Assembly: GCF_905163445.1 (NCBI RefSeq) | Contig: NC_053184.1 | Span: forward strand, 16,554,001-16,618,000 | Source: Pararge aegeria | Lineage: Eukaryota; Arthropoda; Insecta; Lepidoptera; Nymphalidae | Reading direction: 5' to 3' | DNA: 64,000 nucleotides | Shown here: piece by piece, positions 1 through 10,696 of the stretch | Position numbering within the stretch: the stretch's first letter is position 1 | Layout of the letters: each line of letters opens with the position of its first letter | Translations under genes and position numbers: made by a program | The notes under the pieces: model-generated | The model's database searches: none | The model's input: only the letters and a program-made list of their open reading frames with translations | What the model was told of the DNA's origin: nothing

Positions 1-11
1 TAATATCCCTA

Positions 12-450
12 TCCCTACTAATATTATAAATGTGAATGTAAGTTTGTTTGTTACGCTTTCACGCGAAAATTACTTAAACGATCTTCATGAAACTTTTTAT
101 ACATATTCTTGAAGGTAGTAGAAATAATATAGGATACTTTTTATCCCGACATTAAGCTTGGTTCCTTTGGGAGAGGGGATGAAAGTGTTTAACGATTTTA
201 CACCATAACTCCGACAAATTATAACCGATTAAAATAATTATTTTCGTACTTTAGAGGTTATAATATGTGTTTAATTTTGCCCAAACTATGGTTGGAGATA
301 GAGGACAGAACTCCTCAGCGGACTGCAGCAAACCCCTCATTTAAGGCTTAGCGATACTGAATACTTTAATTTTTTTTAGAACTACTACTAAATTTAATGC
401 CACATCAAAAAACAAAATCAAACGCAGACGAAGTCGCGGGCAACAGCTAG
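12..450 (+). mobile_element. Non-autonomous Helitron, Lep1-like, full length
   Basis: The element begins TCCCTACTAATATTATAAA and ends GGGCAACAGCTAG, fitting the TC...CTAG ends of Helitrons. No long ORF is present, so it would depend on a Helitron helicase supplied elsewhere. It is closely similar along its whole length (about 90% by eye) to the reverse-strand copy at 60358-60796. Both copies are preceded by short TATCCC repeats at the 5' end. It abuts family A repeat sequence at 451 and probably inserted into it. The Lep1 name is from memory of the lepidopteran family. Confidence 0.8.
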
Positions 451-770
451 TATTAAATAAAAAGAAGCCTATTTGTTTTATTATAAACTCGAAACATAAT
501 AAGTTTTTACTTATGACAACCCTTTTAAAAATAACAAACCGACACGCGCATAGTACCTACGCGATGCGTACCTAATAAAGTGACAGGAGTCACATGATTT
601 TAATTTTGCATGTGATGTTGGGGCTGTATTGGTTTTCTTTCAGTAAAAACTTTGGCAGTAGTTTACTTTAAAACTACTAGGTTTTCAGTTTCACAGATAA
701 GTCTCGGAGACAGTACATAATGTTCCTCCAAAGCCTGTGAAGTTTTATTACGGTTTTCATTTAAACGTTG
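451..770 (+). repeat. Interspersed repeat family A, copy 1 (5' part missing)
   Basis: This matches the copies at 35085-35515, 48285-48620 and 63085-63465 (reverse). Shared blocks include the stretch around 'tatgacaaccct' (513-524), 'acctaataaagtgacaggag' and 'gtttcacagataagtct'. The 5' part present in the 35 kb and 63 kb copies is missing here because the Helitron ends at 450. There are no obvious terminal inverted repeats and no ORF I recognise. Confidence 0.7.
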
Positions 771-2031
771 TATTTTTCAACATAAAGGATTAAAGAACAA
801 TACCTGGATACCGCTGCTACAGTACCTATTGCTTCTATGGAGGCAACGACTCGAAACTCATATCCCAAGTTGACCATGTTGGGTAATTTCGAGACGACCC
901 AACCAAGATTTTCCCCAAATGAAAATAAATAAAGTTTTTAATCCCAATATCATGGGCTAATGGGTTCACATGTTAATAATTTTAAAACCAGTTAATGAAT
1001 AAAACTGAATAAATAACTAGGGATATAATCACAGTTTAATGATTGCAAAAAAGGAACCAAAATTGTAAGAAGTTGACCTTTTATATACAAAAGTAGGTAC
1101 ATAATTAATAACATTTTTTTTCATAATCTGTTTATTCAAACTGATTTTAAAAAATTGTCAAAATCTATTTGTTAATGTTATTTCGAAAAAAAAAACTATT
1201 CGTGCGTGTTAAGCTCCAGTCTAGTTAGCATGTTTTATAAAGTATAAAAGTGTTAAATGCCAACGCGTAACGGCCCATTTAAAAGTAAAAAGTCAAATGA
1301 AATATTATCGTAAGTAACTCAAAACACAAATTACGCTAAGAAAACTTAATCTGTTCGTAGCTGTATCTATAATTTCATCGGACTACAAAAAATTTAAACT
1401 AAATTAATTTCTCGTACGACTAGAAAAAGATGGCCAAGCTTTTCTATGTAACAAATTTTGTTTACTTGCAATAATATTTGCGTTATAAGTTATTTTATAC
1501 TAAATGCTGGCCAAAATATTTTTAATGGATGGAAATTATTGTATTTGTCGGTAATGGCGTAAAAGGGATAGACCCAGATAGACCAGTACGCTAAACTTAA
1601 GCCGAAAACCATAAAATGCGTAATGGAAAGATCAAATCGGCGGAGAAATGTTAAATCAACACGGGAACGCATAAAACTGCCACTACAGTTCGCAAATCCC
1701 AGTTTGCTGTGTGCGTCCATTACGAGACGTCTATTACCCTTACTGTTAGCACTCAGTGTTTATAAAACAATACACAACATATCCGTTGAGTACACCTTAC
1801 AAACTTGCCTTAGAACTATAGTGTTAGATGATGTACGTTCATAAATCAAAAGTTCGTAATCACTGGTTTCGCTGGAATAAGTAAGTAGGAGGGTGATAAA
1901 TTATTATTAGTCAAGTAAATACATTCTTGAAAAACTATGCTACTACAGTGCCGGCCACGGGAATTTTTACGCGGTGGGAGTGTTCCTTGTTGGTATGTAT
2001 GTTCTTAACAGTGTTACCTTATTTATTTATT
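771..2031. other. No feature recognised
   Basis: AT-rich sequence. Short overlapping ORFs on both strands near 1490-1844 have no recognisable motif. I see no promoter, splice-site pair or repeat match to the rest of the window. Confidence 0.5.
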
Positions 2032-2218
2032 TATTAAGAGCACTAACAACATGCATATTACACGTTATTAAACGTAGCACACACAGATAAACATGGACTG
2101 ATATGCACGTCAATCACAAGTGCACATAGCTTTGACAAAGCGCCATGCAAACTTAATTTGCCAAAAAATTTAACAAAAAATTTCACTCACCGTTGCTCGG
2201 TGAATTTTTTTCTAAAAG
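2032..2218 (+). repeat. Interspersed repeat family C, copy 1, with 3' stem-loop
   Basis: This is roughly 85-90% identical by eye to 29842-30025. Both start near 'aagagcactaacaacatgca' and both end in a short hairpin (TCACCG ... CGGTGA) followed at once by a run of T. A stem-loop plus T-run at the 3' end is compatible with a small RNA-derived or pol III-type element, but I see no clear A or B box. Confidence 0.65.
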
Positions 2219-2351
2219 CTGTGGGTGAGTCACGGAAGATATCGATGCCAGGTATCTTTTTAGATAACTCGTCGTAAGAATTTCACACAAATACGTATAA
2301 TAGGCGCTTGTTTTCCGTTCCCTACCTTTTCGGTTTTCTTTTTGGTTTCCT

Positions 2352-2475
2352 AATCCTAAGGATGCCTTGCAGAGATCGCAACTTAGCGATAAGGCCCCCT
2401 TTGGTATCCTGCTTCATTCGTGAAGAGTTTGTTCTTATTTTTTCTTCTTTCTAATAAAGAGTATAAATAAATATA
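2352..2475 (+). mobile_element. LINE 3'-UTR fragment (CR1-like, 'CGATAAGGCCGCC' type)
   Basis: It contains the motif 'gcagagatcgcaacttagcg' then 'ataaggcccccttt', and ends in an AATAAAG-like signal. The same block recurs at about ten places in the window on both strands. It is the 3' end of a LINE whose coding part is absent here. The CR1 assignment rests on remembered lepidopteran elements. Confidence 0.6.
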
Positions 2476-2534
2476 TATACGAGTAGCATTGCCGCATCAG
2501 TCAACGATGCTTGATTCTTATATTAACTATGAGT

Positions 2535-2690
2535 ATCAGTAGGGTGGTAACTAGCCGAAGCCGAAGAACCCCATACGACCAACCCAGAGATAATTTAGAA
2601 ATCATAAATTCTTAAAGTGGCACCGCCGGAAATCGGTTCCAGGACCTCCAACTTAAAACCACAGCACTGACAGCTGTGTGCCAGAGAATC
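2535..2690 (-). mobile_element. SINE3 fragment
   Basis: On the minus strand this carries the SINE3 body (TTACCACCCTAC ... GGCTTCGGC) and a decayed tRNA-like head. It resembles 5076-5370, 56105-56500 and 63740-64000. Confidence 0.55.
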
Positions 2691-2725
2691 TATGCCGCGT
2701 AGGAACCGATAAGAAGTAGTTACCT

Positions 2726-2776
2726 ATGACTCGCAAAGCAGGGTCGTTGCCCACTGCGCCAATTGGGTGCCAGTTA
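2726..2776 (-). mobile_element. Isolated SINE1 tRNA-like head
   Basis: The block 'aagcagggtcgttgcccact' 'gcgccaatt' is the reverse complement of the SINE1 A-box region. The rest of the element is absent, so this is a small fragment lying next to a fuller SINE1 copy. Confidence 0.45.
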
Positions 2777-2881
2777 AACAACAATGAATAGACATTCCAC
2801 TGCGAGGTCTTAGTTTTAGTATTTTGGACTGAAACGAATGGATCCTCCAAAGAAATACAAAGTGTTTTTTTTAATCTACTT

Positions 2882-3095
2882 CTACAATACACACATCGCC
2901 ATCTAGCTCCAAATTACGCGTAGCTTGTGTTATGGGTACTAAAATGACTGATGAATAATATAAAATACAGATAAACACCCAGACACTGAAAAACATTCAC
3001 GTTCATCATAGACACATTTTCCAGTTGTGGGAATCGAACTCACAGCCTTGGACTCAGAAAGCAGGGTCGCTGCCCACTGCGCCGATCGGCCGTCA
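2882..3095 (-). mobile_element. SINE1, tRNA-derived, near full length
   Basis: On the minus strand the order is GACGGCCGATCGGCGCAGTG (A-box region), GTGAGTTCGATTCCCACAAC (B box), a unique body, then GCGATGTGTGTATTG at the 3' end. The tRNA-like head would supply an internal pol III promoter. This is one of twelve fuller SINE1 copies in the window and belongs to the GGGCAG head subtype. Confidence 0.8.
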
Positions 3096-4312
3096 ATTAC
3101 AAGCATGATTTCGCTATTATTTGTTCTTTCTTTACCACCAACATAAGTATATTCGTCTCTTTCTTTTTGGAGTTTACTCCTTAAGAATCGATTTGCATAT
3201 AATATAAGGCGCCCGGTATGAGAAAAATGTGAGTAGTAAAATCTACTGATGAATGACCTCGTTACGTTTACGCTTTGCGACGTTGCATTCGTTTAATTAA
3301 CTTATTTTTCCTATTTCAGTTACCAATGAAACCGAATATTATCTAGGTAAAGAAACAAACACATAAATATATGGGACAGAGTGAGATAGAAAACATTATT
3401 CGTTTTTTTTCCTATCCTTGTTACCATGGAAACTAAATAATAAACATTACATTTATCCTAATAGTTCTGATACTCTACATCCACCTCAATCTCCCGTAGG
3501 CTACTTTTAAGAAGTTACACTTCCGCCGTGTGTGAATAAATTGCACAGGATTTTTAATTTACCCTTTCATATGGTATTAATCTTTATTCAGCTAAATAAA
3601 CTCTTTTTGTGTATGTTTCGACAATCGTACTTAAGGAGTAAACTCCAGTCGTGCGTCGGAGCTGACACGTACTTTTTTTACCGGATCACATTCTCAAACA
3701 CACATAAGCTTAAACACGCGCAACAGAGTACCGACGCGACAGAGAGGTCAATCATGATTAACTGAAATTAAGCATTGATCCGATGTAAGCCGACCAGCAT
3801 TTACTTATTACTCTGTGGTTAAAAATGCGCATTCAATTTTATTGATGAATGAATTCAAATAAATAGAGCTAACATAAAGTTAAATTACTCTCTCATATAG
3901 GTTATTAATTAATTAATTAAAATTTTAACTAAAATTGCATATTACTTATTATTGCACACTTCGCTTATGAGGCGAGTATTACTGTCAGTTTAAGCACACC
4001 GAGTGATTCTCCAACTTAAAATGTCACTTTTTTTATTATTTATTGCTTTTATAAGTGGAATATAATTAGACAAATTTTGAGAAAAAAAACAGTATTTTTA
4101 ACACTCATGATATTTTTATATCTCTTTTTATTATTTAAACTAATAAATAATTGTTTAAAAAAGTTCTGCCTTGGACGTCCGTGTGTCCGTATGTGCGGAT
4201 CCCGTATTTTGTGGTCACGATAACGAGCGAAATACTTCATATAGGCTAAGCCTATAATACTTTTTATAGGCTTCAGTATTTTGAGAAATAGAAGCCTTTT
4301 ACTTTTCACGGT
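3096..4312. other. No gene recognised; AT-rich
   Basis: Short (TTAA)n and poly-A/T tracts occur near 3905 and 4025. Short ORFs (for example 3532-3765 and 4049-4348) have no recognisable motif and sit in low-complexity AT DNA. Confidence 0.5.
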
Positions 4313-4457
4313 ATAATTGTGACTAGCTGTAACTATGAAGGAAAACATTGTGAGGAAACTTTCATGCCTGTGAGTCTACCAAACCTCATTGGGTTAGCGT
4401 AGTGAAGAACGGAAACCTTCTCATTCTGAGAGTGGACCGTACTCTGTAGTGGGATGG
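4313..4457 (+). mobile_element. SINE2 body, left arm of an inverted repeat
   Basis: This holds the SINE2 body (AAGGAAAACATTGTGAGGAA ... TCATTCTGAGAG ... TCTGTAGTGGGATGG). Positions 4360-4457 match the reverse complement of 4706-4803 with about one mismatch. Positions 4313-4359 match the reverse complement of 4967-5010. The two arms could fold back on each other. Confidence 0.75.
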
Positions 4458-4705
4458 TAATCGGTCGATGATTATAATGGTTATGACCTACTAATATATT
4501 ATGCAGTGGCAAGTCTGGTGTCTGGGTAGTATTCAGTCAAACAAAAAAAACTATTCATAAAGAATTATAAATAAAAATAGTTGGAAAATCCAAAAGTGCA
4601 CGCCTCATAATTTCTTTCATTGCAATAAAACTAAGATCATTTGTAAATAATAATTAAACTAGATGTAGTTTATAATTAATTAATTGTAATTATACCGTGA
4701 AAAGT

Positions 4706-5010
4706 CCATCCCACTACAGAGTACGGTCCACTCTCAGAATGAGAAGGTTTCCGTTCTTCACTACGCTGACCCAATGAGGTTTGGTAGACTCACAGGCATG
4801 AAGGTTGAGCAACTGCTGAGTTTCTTGCCGGCTTCTTCTCGGTAGAATCTGCCTTCCGAACCGGTGGTAGAATCACTTCAAACAGACAGACTTGACGTTT
4901 CAAAAGTGCTTATATTAGGCCTACTTGAAATAAATGAATTTTGAATTTTGAATTTTGAATTTTGGTTTCCTCACGATGTTTTCCTTCATAGTTACAGCTA
5001 GTCACAATTA
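4706..5010 (-). mobile_element. SINE2 body, right arm, split by a LINE insertion
   Basis: This is the reverse-strand partner of 4313-4457. The match runs over 4706-4803, is interrupted by 4804-4966, and resumes at 4967-5010 ('ggtttcctcacgatgttttc'). The arm was continuous before the LINE 3' end inserted. Confidence 0.75.
4804..4966 (+). mobile_element. 5'-truncated LINE 3' end with (TTTTGAA)n tail
   Basis: It starts 'ggttgagcaactgctgagtt' and ends in three to four TTTTGAA units after TTGAAATAAATGAA. Similar sequence lies at 21665-21775 (reverse) and 22086-22221. The heptamer tail and 5' truncation fit target-primed reverse transcription. No coding part remains. Confidence 0.7.
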
Positions 5011-5075
5011 TTGCTTGAAATGAACATGGCTTTATAAATTAGATTCGTGTCAGGAATTGAACTCAGTTTTTGATG

Positions 5076-5370
5076 CAACTCAGGCGCAACGGTGAGCGCT
5101 GTGAATTTAATTAGGATGTACCGGGCTTGATTCCCGGAATTCAATTTGGGAATTTATTGTTTCTGAACTTTCTCTGGTCTGGTCTGGTGGGAGGCTTTGG
5201 CCGTCGCTGGTTACCACCCTACAGACAAAGACGTGCCGCTAAGCGATTTAGTATTCCGGTGCGATGTCGCGTAGAAACCGACTACCATACTCCCTAATAG
5301 GTTAGCCCGCTACCTTAGACTTTATGGTCACTTACCACTAGGTGAGATTGCATGTGAGGTGAGGTGAATA
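5076..5370 (+). mobile_element. SINE3, tRNA-derived, near full length
   Basis: A tRNA-like head (CAGGCGCAACGGTGAGCGCT, then a B-box-like GGGCTTGATTCCCGG) is followed by the body TTTCTCTGGTCTGGTCTGG, GTTACCACCCTAC, GCGATTTAG and GTTAGCCCGCTACC, with an A-rich 3' end. Confidence 0.7.
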
Positions 5371-5382
5371 AAAATAAAAAAA

Positions 5383-5440
5383 GTCCCTCCGATAGGTAGC
5401 ATGAAGTCCTAACCACTTTGCTATCACCGCTTTTTAATAA
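5383..5440 (-). mobile_element. SINE2 tRNA-like head fragment
   Basis: The block 'gaagtcctaaccactttgct' followed by 'atcaccgc' is the reverse complement of the SINE2 head (GCGGTGATAG ... GTGGTTAGGACTTC). It directly follows SINE3. Confidence 0.5.
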
Positions 5441-5897
5441 TTTTTCTAGCAACTTTAACTATGTGTTGCTGCCCATTTTGCAATTGTTATTTTACTGTAT
5501 ATAAATGGGTCTATATCTGTCCGTCTGCAGGATACAGTTCCAAGGGTGCCCGCAAACAGTCAAAAATTGACAATATGTTTTACTAAGTATATTAGTAAAA
5601 CAATTCTACAATACGCACTAGGGCAATTTTTTTGACAATACATAAAATATTGTAAAAAATGTTGACCTGTGTGTGGGCACTTTATAACTTTGCTAAGAAT
5701 TCGCCAAGATCGTTGCAGCTGTGAAGCACTGCTAAAATAAACTAAGGCTCTTTTTTTCAAATATCTATTTATGTACGTTTCTTCGAAATCGATGCAGTTG
5801 TTAAAGCAACATACCAATAGACACTTTGGTATTTATAACATCAGTATGGATTTATAAGGTTTACATTTTATTATTGATTTATAAGGATTATATTATT

Positions 5898-6168
5898 TGA
5901 CGTTCGATTGGCGCGGTGGGCAGCGACCCTGCTTTCTGAGTCGAAGGCCGTGGGTTCGATTTCCACAACTGGCAAATGTTTGAGTGATGAACATGAATGT
6001 TTTCCAGTGTCTGGGTGTGTATATGTATATTATAAGTATTTATATATATTATTTAGAAAAATATTAATCAGTTATCTTAGTACCCATAACACAAGCTACG
6101 CTTACTTTGGGACTAGATGGCGGTGTGTGAATTGTCGTAGTATATTTATTTATTACTTATTTATTATA
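5898..6168 (+). mobile_element. SINE1, full length
   Basis: The head GCGCGGTGGGCAGCGACCCT and B box GTGGGTTCGATTTCCACAAC are clear. The body ends TGTCGTAGTATATTTATTTA. ORFs reading through it (5908-6171) are repeat-derived and not genes. Confidence 0.85.
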
Positions 6169-6571
6169 TAAATATAAAATGAGCAAACATGCGGGAGCGC
6201 AAAGGCAACTGCATAAAAAAGTATCATGCGATTTTCCGTGGCACCATGCGCTATTAGAACATCTTCACATCAAAAAAATATTTTCGCAAGTACATCGTTG
6301 TAACATATAAAAGGTAGTAATTTACCCTAATTTATACGCTGTTAGACCTATAATTAACGAAAAAAAGCTGCTAGCATTACGCTGAAGGTATCAAATTTGT
6401 TAGAAATCGAGACTTTCTTTTGTTTTTACTCCTACATATAAATAGGTAGTCATAAATTAGCCTCCCCTTTTCACTTCGTCAGGCTTCTTACAAGCCAGGC
6501 AAAACTATTTTTGACTCAGCCTGTCTGGAGGCTTAATCAATAACATGTGCTCCAGTAACCTTCAGAGTATT

Positions 6572-6612
6572 AAATATTAGATGCTATATCACTGTTTTAG
6601 CATCTAATATTT
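6572..6612. repeat. Perfect hairpin, 15-bp arms
   Basis: Positions 6572-6586 (AAATATTAGATGCTA) and 6598-6612 are exact reverse complements around an 11-nt loop. Function unknown; it could be a MITE remnant or a structured RNA. Confidence 0.6.
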
Positions 6613-6686
6613 AGTATGTTACTTGTTATGATTATAAGTATGAGCGAATTTGTGAATATTTGGTATTTCTAAGGATTTGTGGATAT

Positions 6687-7067
6687 CCTACTAATATTAT
6701 GAAAGCGAAATTTTGTATGGATGTCTGGATGTTTGTTACTATTTCAAGAAAACAACTACTGAACCAATTTCACTGAAATTTAAAAAGAACATAGAATTAA
6801 TCCTTTTTTTTTTTTGGAAAATCCTTATGTATACTACCGCACCACGGGGAGGCCCATGTTGGACTCGTACCGGCTACTCTCGCTACGCTCGTACTACGGT
6901 GTTACAACAAGTCGCCTGGTGGCAGGGCCACGAAAACGCTTTCGCTCTCAACCGCGACTGCATAGATTTAACTCTGGATCCGGATATAAATTACGCTATA
7001 CGTTAATAGGAAATTGAATTTATGAAAAACCAAATAAAATGCGGAAGAAGCCGCGGGCAATAGCTAG
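6687..7067 (+). mobile_element. Helitron, Lep1-like variant
   Basis: It begins CCTACTAATATTATGAAAGC and ends GAAGCCGCGGGCAATAGCTAG. The internal sequence differs from the 12-450 copy, so it is a divergent subfamily. ORFs at 6713-7017 are inside the element and unlikely to be genes. Confidence 0.7.
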
Positions 7068-7354
7068 TTTGGTATTAAATTTAGCATCAAAGGCTTATTT
7101 GAGATTAATTTTAGATCTTTCAACATTTTAATTCAAAATAGAATTATGTAACTTCTATCTTTTTTTAAATAGTTTGAATTATATATTTATTTTTATATTA
7201 GATCAGAAGAACGTATGTTATGTTTGTTTGTACTAAGTATGTAGTGTGTTTGTACTATTTTAGACATGAAGTTTTGGCATGATTGAGTATCAAACATCCA
7301 TCTATCGCATCGAATTACGCATTTATGATATTAGTATAGGTTAAGTAGGTGTAT

Positions 7355-7495
7355 TAAGATTGAATGAATGAATGAACATACTTTTACTGTACACAACAAA
7401 AAGAACATAAACCAGAAAAGCAATAAAAAGACAGCGTAGGTATACAATTTGGCGGCCTTATCGCTACATAGCGATCTCTTCCAGGCAATAGAGCA
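7355..7495 (-). mobile_element. LINE 3'-UTR fragment (CR1-like)
   Basis: On the minus strand it contains CTGGAAGAGATCGCTATGTA, GCGATAAGGCCGCC, then GAATGAATGAATG units. It closely matches 25375-25515, which lies in the same orientation downstream of the host-like gene. Confidence 0.65.
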
Positions 7496-7675
7496 TAAAA
7501 ACAAATACTGAAAAAGGTTAGGATTGTTATTAATATAATGGATTTGTCGTGATAAATATACTTTTTTATTTTTGTTTAATATCTTATGTGTTTCTTAACA
7601 GACTTGTTGCTTGAACCATATAAATTTCCTTATGTAGGTACCTATATAAAAACCTATTTTTAATTTTTCGTTTAA

Positions 7676-7985
7676 AAATAGGTTCCACTTCGGATCATGC
7701 GGTTCTGGGTTCGAATCCCAAATCGGACCGAATTTCATTAGGTATATTTTAAAGAATTTTGCGGTACCAGCCCGGAATTTTGGCGAATTTTGTTGGCGGT
7801 GTCACCCCCCGTGCGTCAGAGAGCACGTGAAGCTGTCTTTCCCGGTTATTATCACCTAATTGTGGTTATAGTCGTTAAAGCCCACCAAACTGTATTCGAG
7901 CAGCGTGATGGGTCTGTGCTGTCTGTACCCAGCATGAAAACAACGTTGGGTTAATAAGGATGATGCGGATGATGATGGATGACTG
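7676..7985 (+). mobile_element. SINE4, tRNA-derived, with GATGATG tail
   Basis: The B-box region TTCTGGGTTCGAATCCCAAA lies near 7705. The body contains CCCCCCGTGCGTCAGAGAGC and ends in GATGATGCGGATGATGATGG. The tail type suggests mobilisation by an RTE-type LINE. Confidence 0.6.
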
Positions 7986-8395
7986 CTTCAAACCAATGCT
8001 AACTACAAAACTGTTAAAGTCATAGTTAACTCAAAACAAATGATATTTTTATTTAGTTTTTCTGAAATCCTGTAAATACTTGACGCGACAAACATCTCAC
8101 AGTGTAGTAAGTTCAGTATACAACCGCGAGTGGCTCACACAGCAATCATCCAATTTAATGGTCGGATGCCATGTCAAAAGAATTCCACAGAACGATAACC
8201 TTCCGTGAAAATACCTTTCTTCGGCGCAACCTATGTGTTGGAAAAAAAATCTTAAACGATACATCGCGTGACTTACGCGTGGTCAATAAATTCGTTACCG
8301 TGTTGATTCTGTTTGTTCGACGTTATTGTTGATTAACACAAATAACTTAGTTGTAAATAGGAATCGATTATGTAGAAGACGATGACGGTAATAAG

Positions 8396-8460
8396 CGGCG
8401 ATAGCCCAGTGGTTAGGACTTCGGTTGCACTTTCGGGGGTAGTTCCAAGAGTGAGTCGGA
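8396..8460 (+). mobile_element. SINE2 tRNA-like head
   Basis: The block 'gcggcgatagcccagtggtt' 'aggacttcgg' is the SINE2 head with a recognisable A box; the B box is decayed and the body is missing. Confidence 0.5.
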
Positions 8461-8917
8461 TTCATTGCTTAGACACAAATGAATAAAAAAAAATACTATA
8501 TATTTGTGGATAAGAATTCGAATGGTGGGTAAAAAGTGATGTAAAACATTGAAAAACATACGTATGCTTTAGAAAAGGCCATTCCATAGTTTGATGAACA
8601 TAGGGGAACGATGGGTACGACCTTAGAGCTAAATAGGTTCAAATGCTCATAGGTATATTTGAGACCACAATGTTATAGTTTCTTTACTGTAGTATTCAAT
8701 TTAATTCGTTTATTTGCATAAAACATGAAAACATTTTTGTTTTACTATTATATAGTTTACATTTTATTCATAAACAAAAATAACCTAATATGTTCCAAAA
8801 TAAAACTAAATAAAATCTAAAACGCCTTCAAAACCACCTCAGCGAGACATAGTGCCTAAGATGCTTTCTGCATTAAAACAGAACATTTTGTAGTATCTGT
8901 TTATTTATTCGATTTTT
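8461..8917. other. No gene recognised; possibly decayed LINE sequence
   Basis: AT-rich. The stretch 8570-8620 ('ggccattccatagtttgatg') resembles LINE C-terminal coding sequence, but too weakly to call. Confidence 0.35.
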
Positions 8918-9213
8918 CATCATCATATCAACCAGCAGGGCACGGATCTCCTCCCACAAAGAGGAGGGCTCAAAGCCGTGGTCCACCACGCTGGCCCAGT
9001 GCGGATTGGTGGACTCCACACACCTTCGAGAACATTATGGAGAACTCTCAGGCATGCAGGTTTCTTCACGATGTTTTCCTTTACCGTTGAAGCAAATTTT
9101 AATTGATTTAAACGCACATAACGTAGAAAAGTTAGACGTACGTGCTATGGCGTTCGACCTCGGCCTACAAAAATTGAAGTCGAAGTCCTACCCGCCGTAG
9201 GCTATCACCGCTT
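8918..9213 (-). mobile_element. SINE2, full length
   Basis: From right to left on the minus strand: tRNA-like head (GCGGTGATAGCCTACGGCGG), the body with AAACGCACATAACG in reverse, GGAAAACATCGTGAAGAAAC, TGGTGGACCACGGC, ending TTGATATGATGATG. This is the most complete SINE2 in the window. Confidence 0.8.
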
Positions 9214-9427
9214 CAAATTCAATTACCTAAAATCTAGAAGTGATAATACCCTAGGTAATGTGTCAGAGTTTGATGTCTTCTCTAAGTTGTCAGAGTTATT
9301 TGTGATTTAATTTAATCTTTAATAACATAACTCGCTATAAGGTAAAGGACTACATCGCAAGGAAACCTGTATGCTCTCCATAATGTTCTCCATAATGATA
9401 TGAGTTCTCCATAACACATATACACCG

Positions 9428-9695
9428 TTTGACGGCCGACTGGCACAGTGGGCAGCGACCCTGCTTTCTGAGTCCAAGGCCATGAGTTCGATTCCCACGA
9501 TTCCCACTTCTGAAAAATGTTTGTGAGATGAGCATGAATGTTGTTCAATGTCTGGGTGTTTATATGTATATTCTAAGTATTTATGTATATTATTTATAAA
9601 AATATTCATCAGTCATCTTAGTATCCATAACACAAGCTACGCTTACTTTGGGGCTAGATGGCAATGTATATATTGACGTAGTTTATTTATTTAAT
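9428..9695 (+). mobile_element. SINE1, full length
   Basis: The head GACTGGCACAGTGGGCAGCG and a B box GAGTTCGATTCCCACGATTC followed by a short local repeat of 'gattccca' are visible. The 3' end is GACGTAGTTTATTTATTTA. Confidence 0.8.
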
Positions 9696-9696
9696 A

Positions 9697-9760
9697 TAAA
9701 ACATACACACGCCTTTTTGTCAGCATGCTATTCTAACTTAACCGTTAGAGAACTCAACAC
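9697..9760 (-). mobile_element. LINE 3'-UTR fragment
   Basis: 'cagcatgctattctaactta' followed by 'accgttagagaac' is the reverse complement of the 3' UTR at 16575-16640. It is a short tail of that LINE family next to a SINE1 3' end. Confidence 0.55.
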
Positions 9761-9930
9761 CTTTGTAAAGTGTCCTTTCTTAAAGTGCACGAGATATTAT
9801 TTCCTTTATTCTGTCAATGTTTGGGAAGGCACTGGCCCCTAAAATACGGGATTTCCTAGTTTAGGGGTCAGGATCCCAAAGCTTTATCTTACTGAGTTTT
9901 TCTCATACATATTTTCTATTTTCTATTTCT

Positions 9931-10215
9931 ATAATGTTCTCAAAGGTGTGTCCTCTACCAATAAGCATTTGGACTACTACTTTAACCTTCTTCCTAGAAC
10001 TTTAACCTTTATAGTCCTACCTACAAAGGTTTCCTGTAAGAGATTGCTTGCAGCAATAAGGCCGCCTTTGCATGTCTACATTGTGAACTGTATACTCCTA
10101 ACTGTTTCTTTTCCTGTATGTTATACGTGCAATAAAGTGTTTCTTCTTCTTCTTTTTTATTCTGAGAGGAGACCCGTGCCCTGTAGTGGGCGGGTTATGG
10201 GTTGATTATGATTAT
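9931..10215 (+). mobile_element. SINE2 body interrupted by a LINE 3' end
   Basis: SINE2 sequence runs from 'ataatgttctcaaaggtgtg' (9931) to about 9975. It resumes at 10157 ('ttctgagaggagacccgtgc') and ends GGGTTGATTATGATTAT. Between them lies a CR1-like 3' UTR (about 9990-10155). Confidence 0.65.
9990..10155 (+). mobile_element. CR1-like LINE 3' end nested in SINE2
   Basis: It contains 'agagattgcttgcagcaata' 'aggccgcc' and ends GTGCAATAAAGTGTTTCTTC. It splits the SINE2 body, so it inserted after that SINE copy. Confidence 0.6.
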
Positions 10216-10696
10216 AAAGATTATTATCGAACGAATACTACTTTATTGAATAATATTTATCTATTAAACGAATATGTCTAACTAAAGTCCTTATATTGAT
10301 TAAAGTCATTGCCTATTTTAGAACCGTAAAAATATTATGTTAATACTACTACAACATTAATATAAAGAGTCAATTCCGAATCACGCAATGCAGTATTTAA
10401 GATTGCATTTGATATTTTTTCCACTTCCAAGGTTCAAAGTTTATTACTGATTTATATCACGGTACAGTTTAATTTCAAAAATATTGCAGTAGGTAACTGC
10501 TTATTTAGATGTCATAGACAAAGTTATGGTTTGAATAGTTTATTTTCTCTTTATTCGGTTCTAGGACTTTGATAGATTTCATTACTTTATCATCCCAGTT
10601 TAATATTTTAAGCGGAAGTGTTTCTTGGTTTGTTCTTTAAACATACGGCAAGAGTGCAACGGAATGACTTAATATATGCGCACAATAATATATAAA

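Noticed and set aside
5898..5970. SINE1 head as a functional tRNA
   Set aside because: A and B boxes are present, but the cloverleaf is not completed and the same sequence is repeated with SINE bodies.
5908..6171. Cysteine-containing ORFs overlapping SINE1 copies (also near 9312-9609, 57039-57305, 58803-59144, 62694-63063)
   Set aside because: They repeat at every SINE1 copy on both strands and follow the tRNA-like head; they are non-coding.
7676..7745. Possible true tRNA gene
   Set aside because: Only the B-box half is tRNA-like; no acceptor stem pairing is seen and SINE body follows.
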